Shown piece after piece: positions 7,954 through 16,865 of a stretch of 64,000 nt of DNA. Both the position numbers and the translations under genes were made by a program. This DNA is from Pseudomonas sp. LRP2-20 (lineage in GTDB: Bacteria; Pseudomonadota; Gammaproteobacteria; Pseudomonadales; Pseudomonadaceae), in assembly GCF_024349685.1 (NCBI RefSeq), contig NZ_AP025944.1:5907001-5971000 (forward strand). The letters are read 5' to 3'. Positions within the stretch are counted from its first letter, which is position 1. Each line of letters opens with the position of its first letter. The notes beneath the pieces were generated by a model, which ran no database searches, was not told the origin of the DNA, and saw only the letters and a list, made by a program, of their open reading frames with translations.

Positions 7954-9093
7954 TCAGACCGAGGCGGGCTCGAACGCGCCGCGCCTGCGGGTCAGCAGCA
8001 CCAGGCCGGCCGCCCCCGCCGCCATCAGCCACAGCAGCGCATGGCCGCTGATCCACTGGCTTCCCGCGCCAGCCAGCAACGGCCCAAGCAGGCAACCGAT
8101 GCCCCATAGCTGCGCGACATGGGCATTGGCCCGCACCAGCGCATCATCCCGGTAGCGCTCGCCGATCAAGATCAGCGACAAGGTGAACAGGCCACCAGCG
8201 CTGGCCCCGAACAGTACCCACAGGGGCCAGATCAGCGGCGTGTCCAGCAGCAGCGGAATCGCCAGGCTGGAAACCATCAAGGTCAGCGCACAACCGGTGA
8301 ACAACGCCTGCCGTGACATATGGTCGGCCAGTGCGCCAATCGGCAACTGCAGCACGGCATCGCCCACCACCACGGTGCTGACCATGAACAGGGCGATTTC
8401 GGTGCTGAAGCCCTGCTGCAGGCAATACACTGGCAGCAAGGTAAGAATCATCGCCTCGAAGGCGGCGAACAAGGCGACAGCCCAGGCAATCACCGGCAAG
8501 CGGCGGCAGAAGGCGAACAGGTCGCCGAACGTCACGCTGCAGGCTTCGGTGCTGGGTGCGCCACCACGGCCGAGCAGCAGCAAGGGCGCCAGCAGCAACA
8601 ACGCGGTCGCGGCCCAGAAGCCGAAGTCATCGTCGGAACCGAGGAAGCCCAGCACCAGCGGCCCGGCCAGCTGGCTCAGGGCGTAACTGCTGCCATACAG
8701 CGCCACCAGGCGGCCGCGCCATTGCTCGACCACCAACTGGTTGATCCAGCTTTCACCGAGGATGAACACCACGGTCAGCGACATGCCGATCAGCAGGCGC
8801 AGGGCCAGCCACAACGGGTAGCTTGGCAACAGGGCGACCAGGCCGATCGACAGCGCCCCGCCCCACAGGCACAGGCGCATCGCCGAGGGTACCCCGACCC
8901 AGCCGGCCAAGCGGCTGGCCAGGCTGGCACCGAGCAGTACGCCCAGTGCCGGCATCGCCGCCATCACACCGATGGCAAACCCGCCGTAGCCCCAGGCCTC
9001 AAGGCGCAGGGACACCAGCGGCATGCTCACACCGAGCGCGAGCCCGACACTGAGCACCGACGCCAGCACGGCAAAGTAGGTTCCCCAACGCAT
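7954..9093 (-). CDS. MFS transporter, YcaD-like
   Basis: A 379-residue inner-membrane protein with about 12 hydrophobic segments and MFS character; it begins MRWGTYFAVLASVLSVG and has a central charged loop (about residues 185-200). Overall it resembles the YcaD-like MFS group, whose substrates are unknown. The start at 9093 is supported by GGGAGG six bases upstream; the frame is open to 9210, but that part is REP sequence rather than protein. A REP pair separates it from the aldehyde dehydrogenase gene upstream. The context does not indicate a substrate. Confidence 0.78.
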   Translation of the reverse strand: MRWGTYFAVLASVLSVGLALGVSMPLVSLRLEAWGYGGFAIGVMAAMPALGVLLGASLASRLAGWVGVPSAMRLCLWGGALSIGLVALLPSYPLWLALRLLIGMSLTVVFILGESWINQLVVEQWRGRLVALYGSSYALSQLAGPLVLGFLGSDDDFGFWAATALLLLAPLLLLGRGGAPSTEACSVTFGDLFAFCRRLPVIAWAVALFAAFEAMILTLLPVYCLQQGFSTEIALFMVSTVVVGDAVLQLPIGALADHMSRQALFTGCALTLMVSSLAIPLLLDTPLIWPLWVLFGASAGGLFTLSLILIGERYRDDALVRANAHVAQLWGIGCLLGPLLAGAGSQWISGHALLWLMAAGAAGLVLLTRRRGAFEPASV

Positions 9094-9120
9094 TGCAGCC
9101 TCCCAGGCAGAATTGTGAAG

Positions 9121-9213
9121 GCCCATTCGCGGGCAAGCCCGCTCCCACAAGCCCGCCGCTGGCCTTGAGCGCAGCGGCGTACCTGTGGGAGCGGGCTTGC
9201 CCGCGAACAAGGC
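9121..9213. repeat. REP pair between aldehyde dehydrogenase and MFS genes
   Basis: Inverted REP units at 9121-9150 (GCGGGCAAGCCCGCTCCCACA) and 9182-9213, with a 34-nt linker ending GTACC. It lies right after the aldehyde dehydrogenase stop codon. Confidence 0.85.
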
Positions 9214-9221
9214 CTACCGGA

Positions 9222-10715
9222 TTACAACTTGATCCAGGTCGCCTTCAGCTCGGTGTACTTCTCCAGTGCGTGCAGCGACTTGTCACGGCCGTTGCCCGAC
9301 TGCTTGAAGCCACCGAACGGTGCGGTCATGTCGCCGCCGTCGTACTGGTTGACCCAGACGCTGCCAGCGCGCACGGCACGGGCGGTCTTGTGGGCCTTGG
9401 AGATGTCCGAGGTCCAGATGCCCGCCGCCAGGCCATACGGGGTGTCGTTGGCGATGGCGATGGCCTCTTCGGCGGTGTCGAAGGCGATCACCGACAGCAC
9501 TGGGCCAAAGATTTCTTCCTGGGCGATGCGCATGGCATTGGTCACGCCGTCGAAGATGGTCGGCTCGACGTAGGTGCCACCAGTCTCTTCGAGGGTGCGC
9601 TTGCCGCCGGCCAGCAGCTTGGCGCCGTCCTTGTGGCCGGCGTCGATGTACGACAGCACGGTATTCATCTGCTGGGTGTCGACCAGGGCACCGACAGTGG
9701 TCTGTGGGTCCAGCGGGTTGCCGGGTTTCCAGCCTTTGAGGGCCTCGACCACCATCGGCAGGAATTTGTCCTTGATCGAACGCTCGACCAGCAGGCGCGA
9801 GCCGGCGGTGCAGACTTCGCCCTGGTTGAAGGCGATGGCGCTGGCAGCCGCTTCAGCGGCGGCTTGCAGGTCAGGCGCGTCGGCGAAGACGATGTTCGGG
9901 CTCTTGCCACCGGCTTCCAGCCAGATGCGCTTCATGTTCGACTCGCCGGCATAGACCATCAGCTGCTTGGCGATCTTGGTCGAGCCAGTGAACACCAGGG
10001 TGTCGACGTCCATGTGCAGGGCCAGGGCCTTGCCCACAGTGTGGCCGTAGCCTGGCAGCACGTTCAGCACGCCCGCCGGGATGCCGGCTTCGATTGCCAG
10101 CTGGGCGATGCGGATGGCAGTCAGCGGGGATTTTTCGGACGGCTTGAGTACCACCGAGTTACCGGTGGCCAGGGCCGGGCCGAGTTTCCAGCAGGCCATC
10201 AGCAGCGGGAAGTTCCACGGTACGATGGCACCGACGACACCCACCGGCTCACGGGTAACCAGGCCGAGCTGGTCGTGTGGCGTTGGAGCGACTTCGTCGT
10301 AGACTTTGTCGATGGCTTCGGCGGTCCAGTGAATGGCTTGCGCCGCGCCCGGGATGTCGATGCTGGAGGAGTCGCCGATCGGCTTGCCCATGTCCAGGGT
10401 TTCCAGCAGCGCCAGCTCCTCTACGTTCTTGCGCAGCAGCTCGGCGAAGCGAATCAGCTTGGCTTTGCGCTTGGCCGGGGCCAGTTGCGACCAGACGCCG
10501 GAATCGAAGGTGGCACGGGCGTTTTCCACGGCGCGGTTGGCGTCGGCCAGGTCGCAGCTGGCAACCTTGGCCAGGAAGCGTCCGTCGACCGGGCTCAGGC
10601 AGTCGAATGTTTCACCGGATGCGGCGTCGGTGTATTCGCCGTTGATGAAGGCGCGGCCTTCGATCTTCAGTTGCTGGGCACGTTGTTCCCAGTCCGCACG
10701 GGTCAGGGTGGTCAT
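9222..10715 (-). CDS. puuC: Aldehyde dehydrogenase, PuuC/KauB type
   Basis: An NAD(P)-dependent dehydrogenase of 497 residues that in this family oxidises gamma-glutamyl-gamma-aminobutyraldehyde and related omega-amino aldehydes. Catalytic Cys302 lies in FNQGEVCTAG and the general base Glu267 in WLEAGGKSPN; the cofactor loop FTGST and VPWNFP are present. The C-terminus (FGGFKQSGNGRDKSLHALEK) is characteristic of PuuC. The start at 10715 follows GAGGAGTTTCGT; the frame is open to 10808 without family sequence. It is divergent from the cupin gene. It would act after the oxidase encoded at 3.0 kb. KauB is the name used in P. aeruginosa. Confidence 0.88.
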   Translation of the reverse strand: MTTLTRADWEQRAQQLKIEGRAFINGEYTDAASGETFDCLSPVDGRFLAKVASCDLADANRAVENARATFDSGVWSQLAPAKRKAKLIRFAELLRKNVEELALLETLDMGKPIGDSSSIDIPGAAQAIHWTAEAIDKVYDEVAPTPHDQLGLVTREPVGVVGAIVPWNFPLLMACWKLGPALATGNSVVLKPSEKSPLTAIRIAQLAIEAGIPAGVLNVLPGYGHTVGKALALHMDVDTLVFTGSTKIAKQLMVYAGESNMKRIWLEAGGKSPNIVFADAPDLQAAAEAAASAIAFNQGEVCTAGSRLLVERSIKDKFLPMVVEALKGWKPGNPLDPQTTVGALVDTQQMNTVLSYIDAGHKDGAKLLAGGKRTLEETGGTYVEPTIFDGVTNAMRIAQEEIFGPVLSVIAFDTAEEAIAIANDTPYGLAAGIWTSDISKAHKTARAVRAGSVWVNQYDGGDMTAPFGGFKQSGNGRDKSLHALEKYTELKATWIKL

Positions 10716-10910
10716 ACGAAACTCCTCCTCTTGTTTAGGTGCAACGCCGCACTGAGGACTCACTGGCGTTGTCAGAATTCTGGCCGGGCGACGAGCGCAC
10801 ACTGGCAAGCGATACCCTAAACCAGGCGGGGTAAAGTATCAATATATTTGACACCAACGGCCCAAAAGCCTACTGATGTGCATTTTATTAAACAAAAAAG
10901 GAGCCGTACC

Positions 10911-11270
10911 ATGAGCATCGCCAGCATCATCGACTTCGCCCAGGTTCTCACCGAGGCCGAACGCTACCGCCCGGCGGCAGAAAAAATCCTCAAGGGTGAG
11001 CCGGACCAGGCTGTCTATAACCACTATTCCAGCCCGTGCGGGCAGTTTGCCGCAGGCGTCTGGGAGGGCGAGGTGGGGCAATGGACGGTGAACTACACCG
11101 AGCATGAATACTGCGAGATCGTGCAAGGGGTTTCGGTGCTGCGCGACCAGGATGGCGGCGCCAAGACCCTGCGTACCGGTGATCGGTTTGTCATCCCGGC
11201 AGGCTTCAAGGGTACCTGGGAAGTGCTGGAGCCCTGCCGCAAGATCTACGTGATGTTCGAGCAAAAATAA
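10911..11270 (+). CDS. Cupin-domain protein (DUF861/EutQ-like)
   Basis: A 119-residue single-domain cupin. The core strands include YTEHEYCEIVQGVSVLRDQDG and TGDRFVIPAGFKGTWEV, which match the (S)-ureidoglycine aminohydrolase-like cupin family (DUF861). The start at 10911 follows AAAAAGGAGCCGTACC, a strong ribosome binding site. It is divergent from the PuuC-type dehydrogenase gene across 195 bp, so the two may share control. Cupins next to amine-catabolic dehydrogenases are often uncharacterised accessory proteins; no substrate can be given. Confidence 0.75.
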   Translation: MSIASIIDFAQVLTEAERYRPAAEKILKGEPDQAVYNHYSSPCGQFAAGVWEGEVGQWTVNYTEHEYCEIVQGVSVLRDQDGGAKTLRTGDRFVIPAGFKGTWEVLEPCRKIYVMFEQK

Positions 11271-11352
11271 CTATGTAGCGCAGGCCCCCTCCAGACCTGA
11301 CCGAGGATGACCCAGCCCATTTCGGGTCAACCTCCATTGAAAGGTCATCACC

Positions 11353-11556
11353 ATGAACAACGAAGAAATACTGCACGCCTTGGCTCACCTGATCGGCACG
11401 CCTTACGAGCCCTCGGTGAAAGCTACCATCAGTGAGATCACCGGCCGCGCCCGTGTGGTCGGCCCGAAGGAAATTAGCACCAATGAGTACGATGATCAGC
11501 GCATCCACATCGCCACCGATGCCAACAGCTTGATCCAAGGCTTCAGCTTCAACTGA
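11353..11556 (+). CDS. Small protein, peptidase-inhibitor I78-like
   Basis: A 67-residue protein with no signal peptide. Its arrangement (LIGTPYEPSVKATI, then RVVGPKEISTNEYDDQRIHI and a final ANSLIQGFSF) resembles the I78 family, in which a short helix is followed by strands carrying RVVRPG...DYRPDRLNI. That similarity is from memory and is only moderate. A good ribosome binding site is present (GAAAGGTCATCACC). It is followed by a strong terminator and may be co-transcribed with the cupin gene 82 bp upstream. Confidence 0.6.
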   Translation: MNNEEILHALAHLIGTPYEPSVKATISEITGRARVVGPKEISTNEYDDQRIHIATDANSLIQGFSFN

Positions 11557-11572
11557 CCTGCGCTTCAGGCAT

Positions 11573-11609
11573 AAAAAAACCCGCTTCCTTTCAGAGGCGG
11601 GTTTTTTTC
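11573..11609. terminator. Bidirectional rho-independent terminator
   Basis: AAAAAAACCCGC, a short loop and GCGGGTTTTTTT form a GC stem with A and T tracts on both sides. It lies between the convergent I78-like gene and rpmG, and can serve both. Confidence 0.9.
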
Positions 11610-11623
11610 AGGTCGCCGATCAA

Positions 11624-11779
11624 TTACTTGATCTTGGCTTCCTTGTACACCACGTGCTTGCGAACAACCGGATCGTATTTCTTGATCTCGATTTTGTCCG
11701 GAGTGGTGCGCTTGTTCTTGTCGGTGGTGTAGAAGTGGCCAGTGCCAGCACTCGAAACCAGACGGATCAATTCACGCAT
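11624..11779 (-). CDS. rpmG: 50S ribosomal protein L33
   Basis: A 51-residue large-subunit protein beginning [19 protein letters not shown] and ending YKEAKIK, the exact length of L33. It has no CxxC pairs, so it is the zinc-independent form. It is downstream of rpmB with a 10-bp gap, the usual rpmB-rpmG operon, and ends just before a bidirectional terminator. The ribosome binding site AAGGAGAACGTC precedes the ATG. Confidence 0.97.
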   Translation of the reverse strand: MRELIRLVSSAGTGHFYTTDKNKRTTPDKIEIKKYDPVVRKHVVYKEAKIK

Positions 11780-11789
11780 GACGTTCTCC

Positions 11790-12026
11790 TTAGAACTTTT
11801 CGCCGCGAGCGCGCAGCTCGGCCAGCACTACGTCGATACCACGCTTGTCAATAACGCGCATGCCTTTGGCGGATACGCGCAGACGCACGAAACGCTTCTC
11901 GGATTCAACCCAGAAACGGTGGTGCTGCAGGTTCGGCAGGAAACGACGACGGGTTTTGTTGTTTGCGTGGGAAATGTTGTTCCCGGTTACTGGACCCTTA
12001 CCAGTAACTTGACAGACTCTCGACAT
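11790..12026 (-). CDS. rpmB: 50S ribosomal protein L28
   Basis: A 78-residue large-subunit protein with the L28 signature: [20 protein letters not shown] at the N-terminus, then [12 protein letters not shown] and a lysine/arginine-rich body. It is the first gene of the rpmB-rpmG operon. A well-formed sigma-70 promoter lies about 150 bp upstream on the minus strand. Confidence 0.97.
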   Translation of the reverse strand: MSRVCQVTGKGPVTGNNISHANNKTRRRFLPNLQHHRFWVESEKRFVRLRVSAKGMRVIDKRGIDVVLAELRARGEKF

Positions 12027-12387
12027 GACTCAGCCCTCTAAAACCACATGCCCAACCCGGCATGGGTTGGCCGCTTAATCTCTCAGTCTTTGGCGCCAGG
12101 CGCCGTGATTCTGGAGGTCTTATCGACCGGATCCGCTGATGCGACAGGCCGAGCCCCTAGAAAAGAGCGCTGCTTTATACCAGAAAGACTACGCCGCAAC
12201 AACAGAAGATGAGCTTCCATGTGCTGAAAATCGCGCGTGAGCAGCATAACGACTCGCCCGGCGCACTGTCGACCGCTCGTCGCCAAGTACCTGAAAAAGA
12301 AGGTGGTCATTTCCGAAAACGCGCACTAGGGTAGGACGTTTCCAGACTGCACCGGCAGATGGGCCACTGACCAGCCAAGGAGCCACG
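12027..12387. other. Divergent intergenic region, rpmB to peptide-binding protein
   Basis: 361 bp with no convincing gene. It holds the rpmB leader (about 140 nt), the rpmB promoter at 12174-12202, and the upstream region of the binding-protein gene, with its AAGGAG site just before 12388. No riboswitch or repeat was recognised. Confidence 0.6.
12174..12202 (-). promoter_or_regulatory. Sigma-70 promoter of rpmB-rpmG
   Basis: Read on the minus strand, TTGTTG (12202-12197) is followed after exactly 17 bp by TATAAA (12179-12174). Transcription would begin near 12166, giving an rpmB leader of about 140 nt. Confidence 0.65.
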
Positions 12388-13977
12388 ATGCGTGCTGCCG
12401 CCCTTTCCTTATTGTTTACTTCCCTGCTTGCCGCAGGCGCTGCCCAGGCCGCACCGCTGACCGTGTGCAGCGAGGCCAGCCCCGAAGGCTTCGATGTGGT
12501 CCAGTACAACTCGCTGACCACCACCAACGCCTCGGCCGACGTGCTGATGAACCGCCTGGTGGAGTTCGATGCAGCCCAGGGCAAGGTCGTGCCCAGCCTG
12601 GCACAGAGCTGGAGCGTTTCGGCCGACGGCCTGGTCTATGACTTCAAGCTGCGCGAGGGTGTCAAGTTCCACACCACGCCCTACTTCAAGCCGACGCGAG
12701 AGCTGAATGCCGACGACGTGCTGTTCAGTTTCCAGCGCATGCTCTACCCCGCCCACGCCTGGTACAAGACCGCCCCGGGCGGTTATCCGCACGCCCAATC
12801 GCTGCAACTGGGTAGCCTGATCAAGGCAATCGAGGCCCCGGAACCCAACACCGTGCGCTTCACCCTGAGCCACGCCGACGCCACCTTCCTGGCCACCCTG
12901 AGCATGGGCTTCGCGTCGATCTACTCGGCCGAGTACGCCGACAAGCTGCTCAAGGAAGGCAGCCCGGAAAAACTCAACAGCCAGCCAATCGGCACCGGCC
13001 CGTTCGTGTTCCAGCGCTTCCAGAAGGACGCCGTGGTGCGCTATCGCGCCAACCCGGACTACTTCGCCGGCAAGCCGGCGGTCGACCCGCTGATCTTCGC
13101 CATCACCACCGACGCCAACGTGCGCCTGCAGAAGCTCAAGCGCAACGAATGCCAGGTGGCCCTGTCGCCCAAGCCGGTGGACATCGCCGAAGCCGGCAAA
13201 GACGGCAACCTCAAGGTCGCCACCACCCCGGCGTTCATGACCGCCTTCGTCGCCATCAACAGCGAACACCCGCCACTGGACAAGCCTGAGGTGCGCCAGG
13301 CAATCAACCTGGCCTTCGACAAGCAGGCCTACCTCAAGGCCGTGTTCGAAGACACCGCCACCGCCGCCAATGGCCCCTACCCGCCCAACACCTGGAGCTA
13401 TGCCAAGGACCTGCCCGGCTACCCGCTGGACCTGCCCAAGGCCAAGGCGCTGCTGGCCAAGGCCGGCCTGGCTGACGGTTTCAGTACCACCATCTGGACC
13501 CGCCCGTCGGGCAGCCTGCTCAACCCCAATCCGAGCCTGGGGGCACAGATGCTCCAGGCCGACCTGGCGAAGATCGGCATCAAGGCCGAGATCCGCGTGA
13601 TCGAGTGGGGCGAGCTGATCCGCCGCGCCAAGGCGGGCGAACATGACCTGCTGTTCATGGGCTGGGCCGGCGACAACGGCGACCCGGACAACTTCCTCAG
13701 CCCGCAATTTTCCTGCCCTGCAGTGCAATCGGGGACCAACTTCGCGCGCTTTTGCGACAGCCGCCTGGACCAGCTGATCAGTGCCGGACGCACTACCAAT
13801 GACCAGAGCGTGCGCAGCCGGCTGTACCAGCAGGCGCAGACACTGATCCAGCAGCAGGCGCTGTGGGTGCCGCTGGCGCATCCGACGGCAGCGACGCTGT
13901 TACGTCAGGGAGTCGAGGGTTATCAGGTAAGCCCGTTCGGACGACTGGATTTCAGCAAGGTGTCGGTGACCCGGTGA
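12388..13977 (+). CDS. Periplasmic peptide-binding protein of an ABC importer (SBP_bac_5)
   Basis: A 529-residue secreted binding protein. A signal peptide (residues 1-21, AAGAAQA before APLTVC) is followed by the family 5 binding fold: LAQSWSVSADGLVYDFKLREGVKFH near residue 75 and the hinge-side RQAINLAFDKQAYLKAV. Members bind di- and oligopeptides for Dpp/Opp-type importers. AAGGAG precedes the ATG. No permease or ATPase genes are adjacent, so it is an orphan binding protein that probably feeds a transporter encoded elsewhere. A 93-bp-arm inverted repeat begins three bases after its stop codon. Confidence 0.85.
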   Translation: MRAAALSLLFTSLLAAGAAQAAPLTVCSEASPEGFDVVQYNSLTTTNASADVLMNRLVEFDAAQGKVVPSLAQSWSVSADGLVYDFKLREGVKFHTTPYFKPTRELNADDVLFSFQRMLYPAHAWYKTAPGGYPHAQSLQLGSLIKAIEAPEPNTVRFTLSHADATFLATLSMGFASIYSAEYADKLLKEGSPEKLNSQPIGTGPFVFQRFQKDAVVRYRANPDYFAGKPAVDPLIFAITTDANVRLQKLKRNECQVALSPKPVDIAEAGKDGNLKVATTPAFMTAFVAINSEHPPLDKPEVRQAINLAFDKQAYLKAVFEDTATAANGPYPPNTWSYAKDLPGYPLDLPKAKALLAKAGLADGFSTTIWTRPSGSLLNPNPSLGAQMLQADLAKIGIKAEIRVIEWGELIRRAKAGEHDLLFMGWAGDNGDPDNFLSPQFSCPAVQSGTNFARFCDSRLDQLISAGRTTNDQSVRSRLYQQAQTLIQQQALWVPLAHPTAATLLRQGVEGYQVSPFGRLDFSKVSVTR

Positions 13978-13979
13978 GT

Positions 13980-14274
13980 CTAAGGTGCAGGCCTTGAGGT
14001 GTGTGGTGCCTGGGAGAACGAGCGCCGCCCGCGCGGCGCATCGCGAGCTGCGCTCGCTCCTACGTTTGTTTCTGGCCAATATTTTCTGTGGGATTTGCGT
14101 GCGTACGCCTTGGCGCATGACTCGATATTGCGTGGTACCAACAAGGCGGTCGCGCGCGCCTGTCACAGGCGTTACTGGCCCGAAACAAACGTAGGAGCGA
14201 GCGCAGCTCGCGATGCGCCGCGCGGGCGGCGCTCGTTCTCCCAGGCACCACACACCTCAAGGCCTGCACCTTAG
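13980..14274. repeat. Large perfect inverted repeat, 93-bp arms
   Basis: Arms 13980-14072 and 14182-14274 are exact reverse complements over 93 bp, separated by a 109-nt spacer that itself holds the palindrome CGCCTGTCACAGGCG (14157-14171). The arms contain GTAGGAGCGAGCGCAGCTCG-type sequence and differ from the standard REP tail. The right end includes the complement of the radC stop codon (14271-14273), and the left end starts three bases after the binding-protein stop. It thus fills the entire convergent gap. Confidence 0.92.
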
Positions 14275-14951
14275 GCCACGATCCAGCCTTGCTCGACCAT
14301 CGACAGCGGCTCCCCGTCGCCAATGATGATGTGGTCAAGCACCCGCACATCGATCAACCCCAACCCCCGCTTCAGCGACAGCGTCAGGTGCACATCATCC
14401 TGGCTCGGCTCGCTGTTACCCGAAGGGTGGTTGTGGCACAGGATCAGCGCCGCCGCATTGTGCTGCAGCGCCCGGCGCACCACTTCGCGCGGGTAGACGC
14501 TCGCCCGGTCTATCGTGCCCCTGAACAGGATCTCGAAGGCCAGCGGCCGGTGCTTGGTATCCAGAAACAGGCAGCCGAACACCTCGCTCACTTCATGGCG
14601 CAGCATGGATTTCAGATAGCGTCGCACTGCCATCGGGCTATCCATGACCGACTCGCGCTCGATAGCGGTCGCCAGGTGCCTGCGCCCGATCTCCAGCAAT
14701 GCCTGCAGCTGGCTGTACCTTACCGGGCCCAGTCCCAGCTCTCCGACGAAGGCTTCACGGTCGGCCTCAAGCAACTGGCGCAAGCTGCCGAACCTCACCA
14801 GCAGGCCTCGGGCCAGCTCCACGACATTGCGCCCACGCACACCAGAGCCGAGAAACACGGCCAGCAATTCCGCGTCGGTCAGGCTTGCAGCCCCGCGCTG
14901 CAACAACTTCTCCCTAGGCCGCTCTTCAGCCGGCCACTCCCTGATATTCAT
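14271..14951 (-). CDS. radC: RadC-family JAMM-domain protein
   Basis: A 226-residue protein with an N-terminal HhH-like region ([18 protein letters not shown], residues 23-40) and a C-terminal JAMM/MPN+ metal site: His173 and His175 in HNHPSG, with Ser183 and Asp186 in PSQDD. Despite the name, a DNA-repair role is doubtful in E. coli, and the biochemical function is unsettled. It is divergent from coaBC, the usual gammaproteobacterial neighbour. Its stop codon lies inside the arm of the 93-bp inverted repeat, so the last codons border that element. Confidence 0.92.
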   Translation of the reverse strand: MNIREWPAEERPREKLLQRGAASLTDAELLAVFLGSGVRGRNVVELARGLLVRFGSLRQLLEADREAFVGELGLGPVRYSQLQALLEIGRRHLATAIERESVMDSPMAVRRYLKSMLRHEVSEVFGCLFLDTKHRPLAFEILFRGTIDRASVYPREVVRRALQHNAAALILCHNHPSGNSEPSQDDVHLTLSLKRGLGLIDVRVLDHIIIGDGEPLSMVEQGWIVA

Positions 14952-15079
14952 CGCTGCTCCCTGCCCTTGCTGCGGCCCGTTTCGGCCCTGTGTTAATCTA
15001 TTTCGCCTCGTACATGCGACGTTCTGCCGCAGGCATTTTCAAACGTCGCCGCCCGCTCTCACTGGAAAAAGGCAAGCCT

Positions 15080-16291
15080 ATGCAGCGGCTGTATCGCAAG
15101 CGCATCGTTCTCGGCGTCGGAGGTGGCATTGCCGCCTACAAAAGTGCCGAGCTGATTCGCCGACTCCTGGAGCACGGCGCGCAGGTGCGCGTCGTCATGA
15201 CCCGTGGTGGTGCCGAATTCATCACCCCGCTGACCCTGCAGGCGCTGTCCGGCCACCCGGTGCACATGGATCTGCTCGACCCGGCCGCCGAAGCGGCCAT
15301 GGGCCACATCGAACTGGCCAAATGGGCCGACCTGGTGTTGATCGCCCCTGCCACCGCCGACCTCATGGCGCGCCTTGCCCAAGGCATGGCCGACGACCTG
15401 CTGACCACCCTGGTGCTGGCCACCGACGCCACCGTGGCCGTGGCCCCGGCGATGAACCAGGCAATGTGGCGCGACCCGGCCACCCAGGCCAACCTCGAAC
15501 TGCTCAAGAGCCGTGGTATCCAGGTGTTCGGCCCGGCCTCCGGCAGCCAGGCCTGTGGCGACGTGGGCCTCGGGCGCATGCTCGAAGCCACCGACCTGGC
15601 CTGGTGCGCGGCGGAAAGCTTCAAGCGCCAGGCGCTGACCGGCAAGCACGTGCTGATCACCGCCGGCCCGACCCAGGAAAACATCGACCCGGTGCGCTAC
15701 ATCACCAATCATAGCTCCGGGAAGATGGGCTTCGCCCTGGCCGAAGCGGCCGCCGAAGCCGGTGCTCGGGTGACCCTGGTGACTGGACCTGTGCATCTGC
15801 CGACCCCCGATCGCGTACAGCGGATCGACGTGGTCAGCGCACGGGACATGCTCGCGGCCTGTGAAGCCGCCATGCCGTGCGACCTGTTCATCGCTTCCGC
15901 AGCGGTTGCGGACTACCGCCCAGAGGTAGTCGCCCCGCAAAAGCTCAAGAAGGATCCTACGACCGGCGACGGCATGCTGCTGCAGATGGTGCGCAATCCC
16001 GATATCCTTGCCACCCTCGCTGGCCGCGCCGACCGCCCGTTCAGTGTCGGCTTCGCCGCCGAGACCGAACACTTGCTCGATTACGCCACGCGCAAGCTCA
16101 AGGACAAGAACCTCGACCTGATCGTCGCCAATGATGTGGCCAACCCCAGCATCGGCTTCAACAGCGAGGAAAACGCCTTGACCGTGATCGACCGCCAGCA
16201 GCACCAGACCCTCTTCGCGCAGACCAGCAAGGGCAAGATCGCCCGGCAACTGGTCGCCTTCATCGCCGAACGGCTCAATCAGGTTCAATAA
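15080..16291 (+). CDS. coaBC: Bifunctional phosphopantothenoylcysteine decarboxylase/synthetase
   Basis: A 403-residue coenzyme A biosynthesis enzyme. The N-terminal CoaC flavodoxin-like part has the GGGIAAYK loop (14-21), His76 in MGHIELA, the APAMNQAMW motif and a [13 protein letters not shown] active-site cysteine loop. The C-terminal CoaB part begins near [18 protein letters not shown] and conjugates 4-phosphopantothenate with cysteine using CTP. The start at 15080 was chosen over the open extension to 14990 because the protein family begins here and GGAAAAAGG precedes it. dut follows after 5 bp, so the two are co-transcribed. Confidence 0.95.
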   Translation: MQRLYRKRIVLGVGGGIAAYKSAELIRRLLEHGAQVRVVMTRGGAEFITPLTLQALSGHPVHMDLLDPAAEAAMGHIELAKWADLVLIAPATADLMARLAQGMADDLLTTLVLATDATVAVAPAMNQAMWRDPATQANLELLKSRGIQVFGPASGSQACGDVGLGRMLEATDLAWCAAESFKRQALTGKHVLITAGPTQENIDPVRYITNHSSGKMGFALAEAAAEAGARVTLVTGPVHLPTPDRVQRIDVVSARDMLAACEAAMPCDLFIASAAVADYRPEVVAPQKLKKDPTTGDGMLLQMVRNPDILATLAGRADRPFSVGFAAETEHLLDYATRKLKDKNLDLIVANDVANPSIGFNSEENALTVIDRQQHQTLFAQTSKGKIARQLVAFIAERLNQVQ

Positions 16292-16296
16292 GTTAC

Positions 16297-16752
16297 ATGC
16301 ACGCTCTTCAAGCCAAGATCCTCGACCCACGCCTGGGCAGCGAATTCCCGCTGCCGCAATACGCCACGCCGGGCTCCGCCGGCCTCGACCTGCGCGCCCT
16401 GCTGAAAGAGGACACCGTCCTCGAGCCGGGCCAGACCCTGCTGATCCCTACCGGCCTGTCGATCTACATCGGCGACCCGGGCCTGGCGGCCATGATCCTG
16501 CCGCGCTCGGGCCTGGGCCACAAACACGGCATCGTGCTCGGCAACCTGGTCGGCCTGATCGACTCGGATTACCAGGGCGAGCTGATGGTGTCGTGCTGGA
16601 ACCGTGGCAACACGCCGTTCACCATCGCTGTCGGCGAGCGCATTGCACAACTTGTCCTGGTGCCTGTGGTACAAGCGCATTTCGACATCGTCGATAGTTT
16701 CGACGAAAGCCAGCGTGGCACGGGTGGTTTCGGCCATTCCGGTAGTCACTGA
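16297..16752 (+). CDS. dut: dUTP diphosphatase
   Basis: A 151-residue trimeric dUTPase that hydrolyses dUTP to dUMP and pyrophosphate, limiting uracil in DNA and supplying thymidylate synthesis. All motifs are visible: [11 protein letters not shown] (motif 1), [15 protein letters not shown] (2), [11 protein letters not shown] (3), ERIAQLV (4) and the C-terminal glycine-rich GTGGFGHSG (5). It sits five bases after coaBC and is followed by algC. Confidence 0.96.
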   Translation: MHALQAKILDPRLGSEFPLPQYATPGSAGLDLRALLKEDTVLEPGQTLLIPTGLSIYIGDPGLAAMILPRSGLGHKHGIVLGNLVGLIDSDYQGELMVSCWNRGNTPFTIAVGERIAQLVLVPVVQAHFDIVDSFDESQRGTGGFGHSGSH

Positions 16753-16865
16753 GCCGACCAACGATCGTTCAGGCCAAGGATGGCGAACTCTCTGGCGATT
16801 CCACCGTCCAAGCGTTCAGTTTGCGCCTGCCCAGAAAAAGCCTTTGATTAATGGAGTTTCTCGAG

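Noticed and set aside
13980..14274. Insertion sequence or integron-type element
   Set aside because: No transposase or integrase frame, no target duplication seen, and the spacer is only 109 nt; described only as an inverted repeat.
13900..14350. Several short open frames inside the 93-bp-arm inverted repeat
   Set aside because: They appear on both strands as mirror images because the arms are complementary; no start signals, so they are by-products of the repeat.
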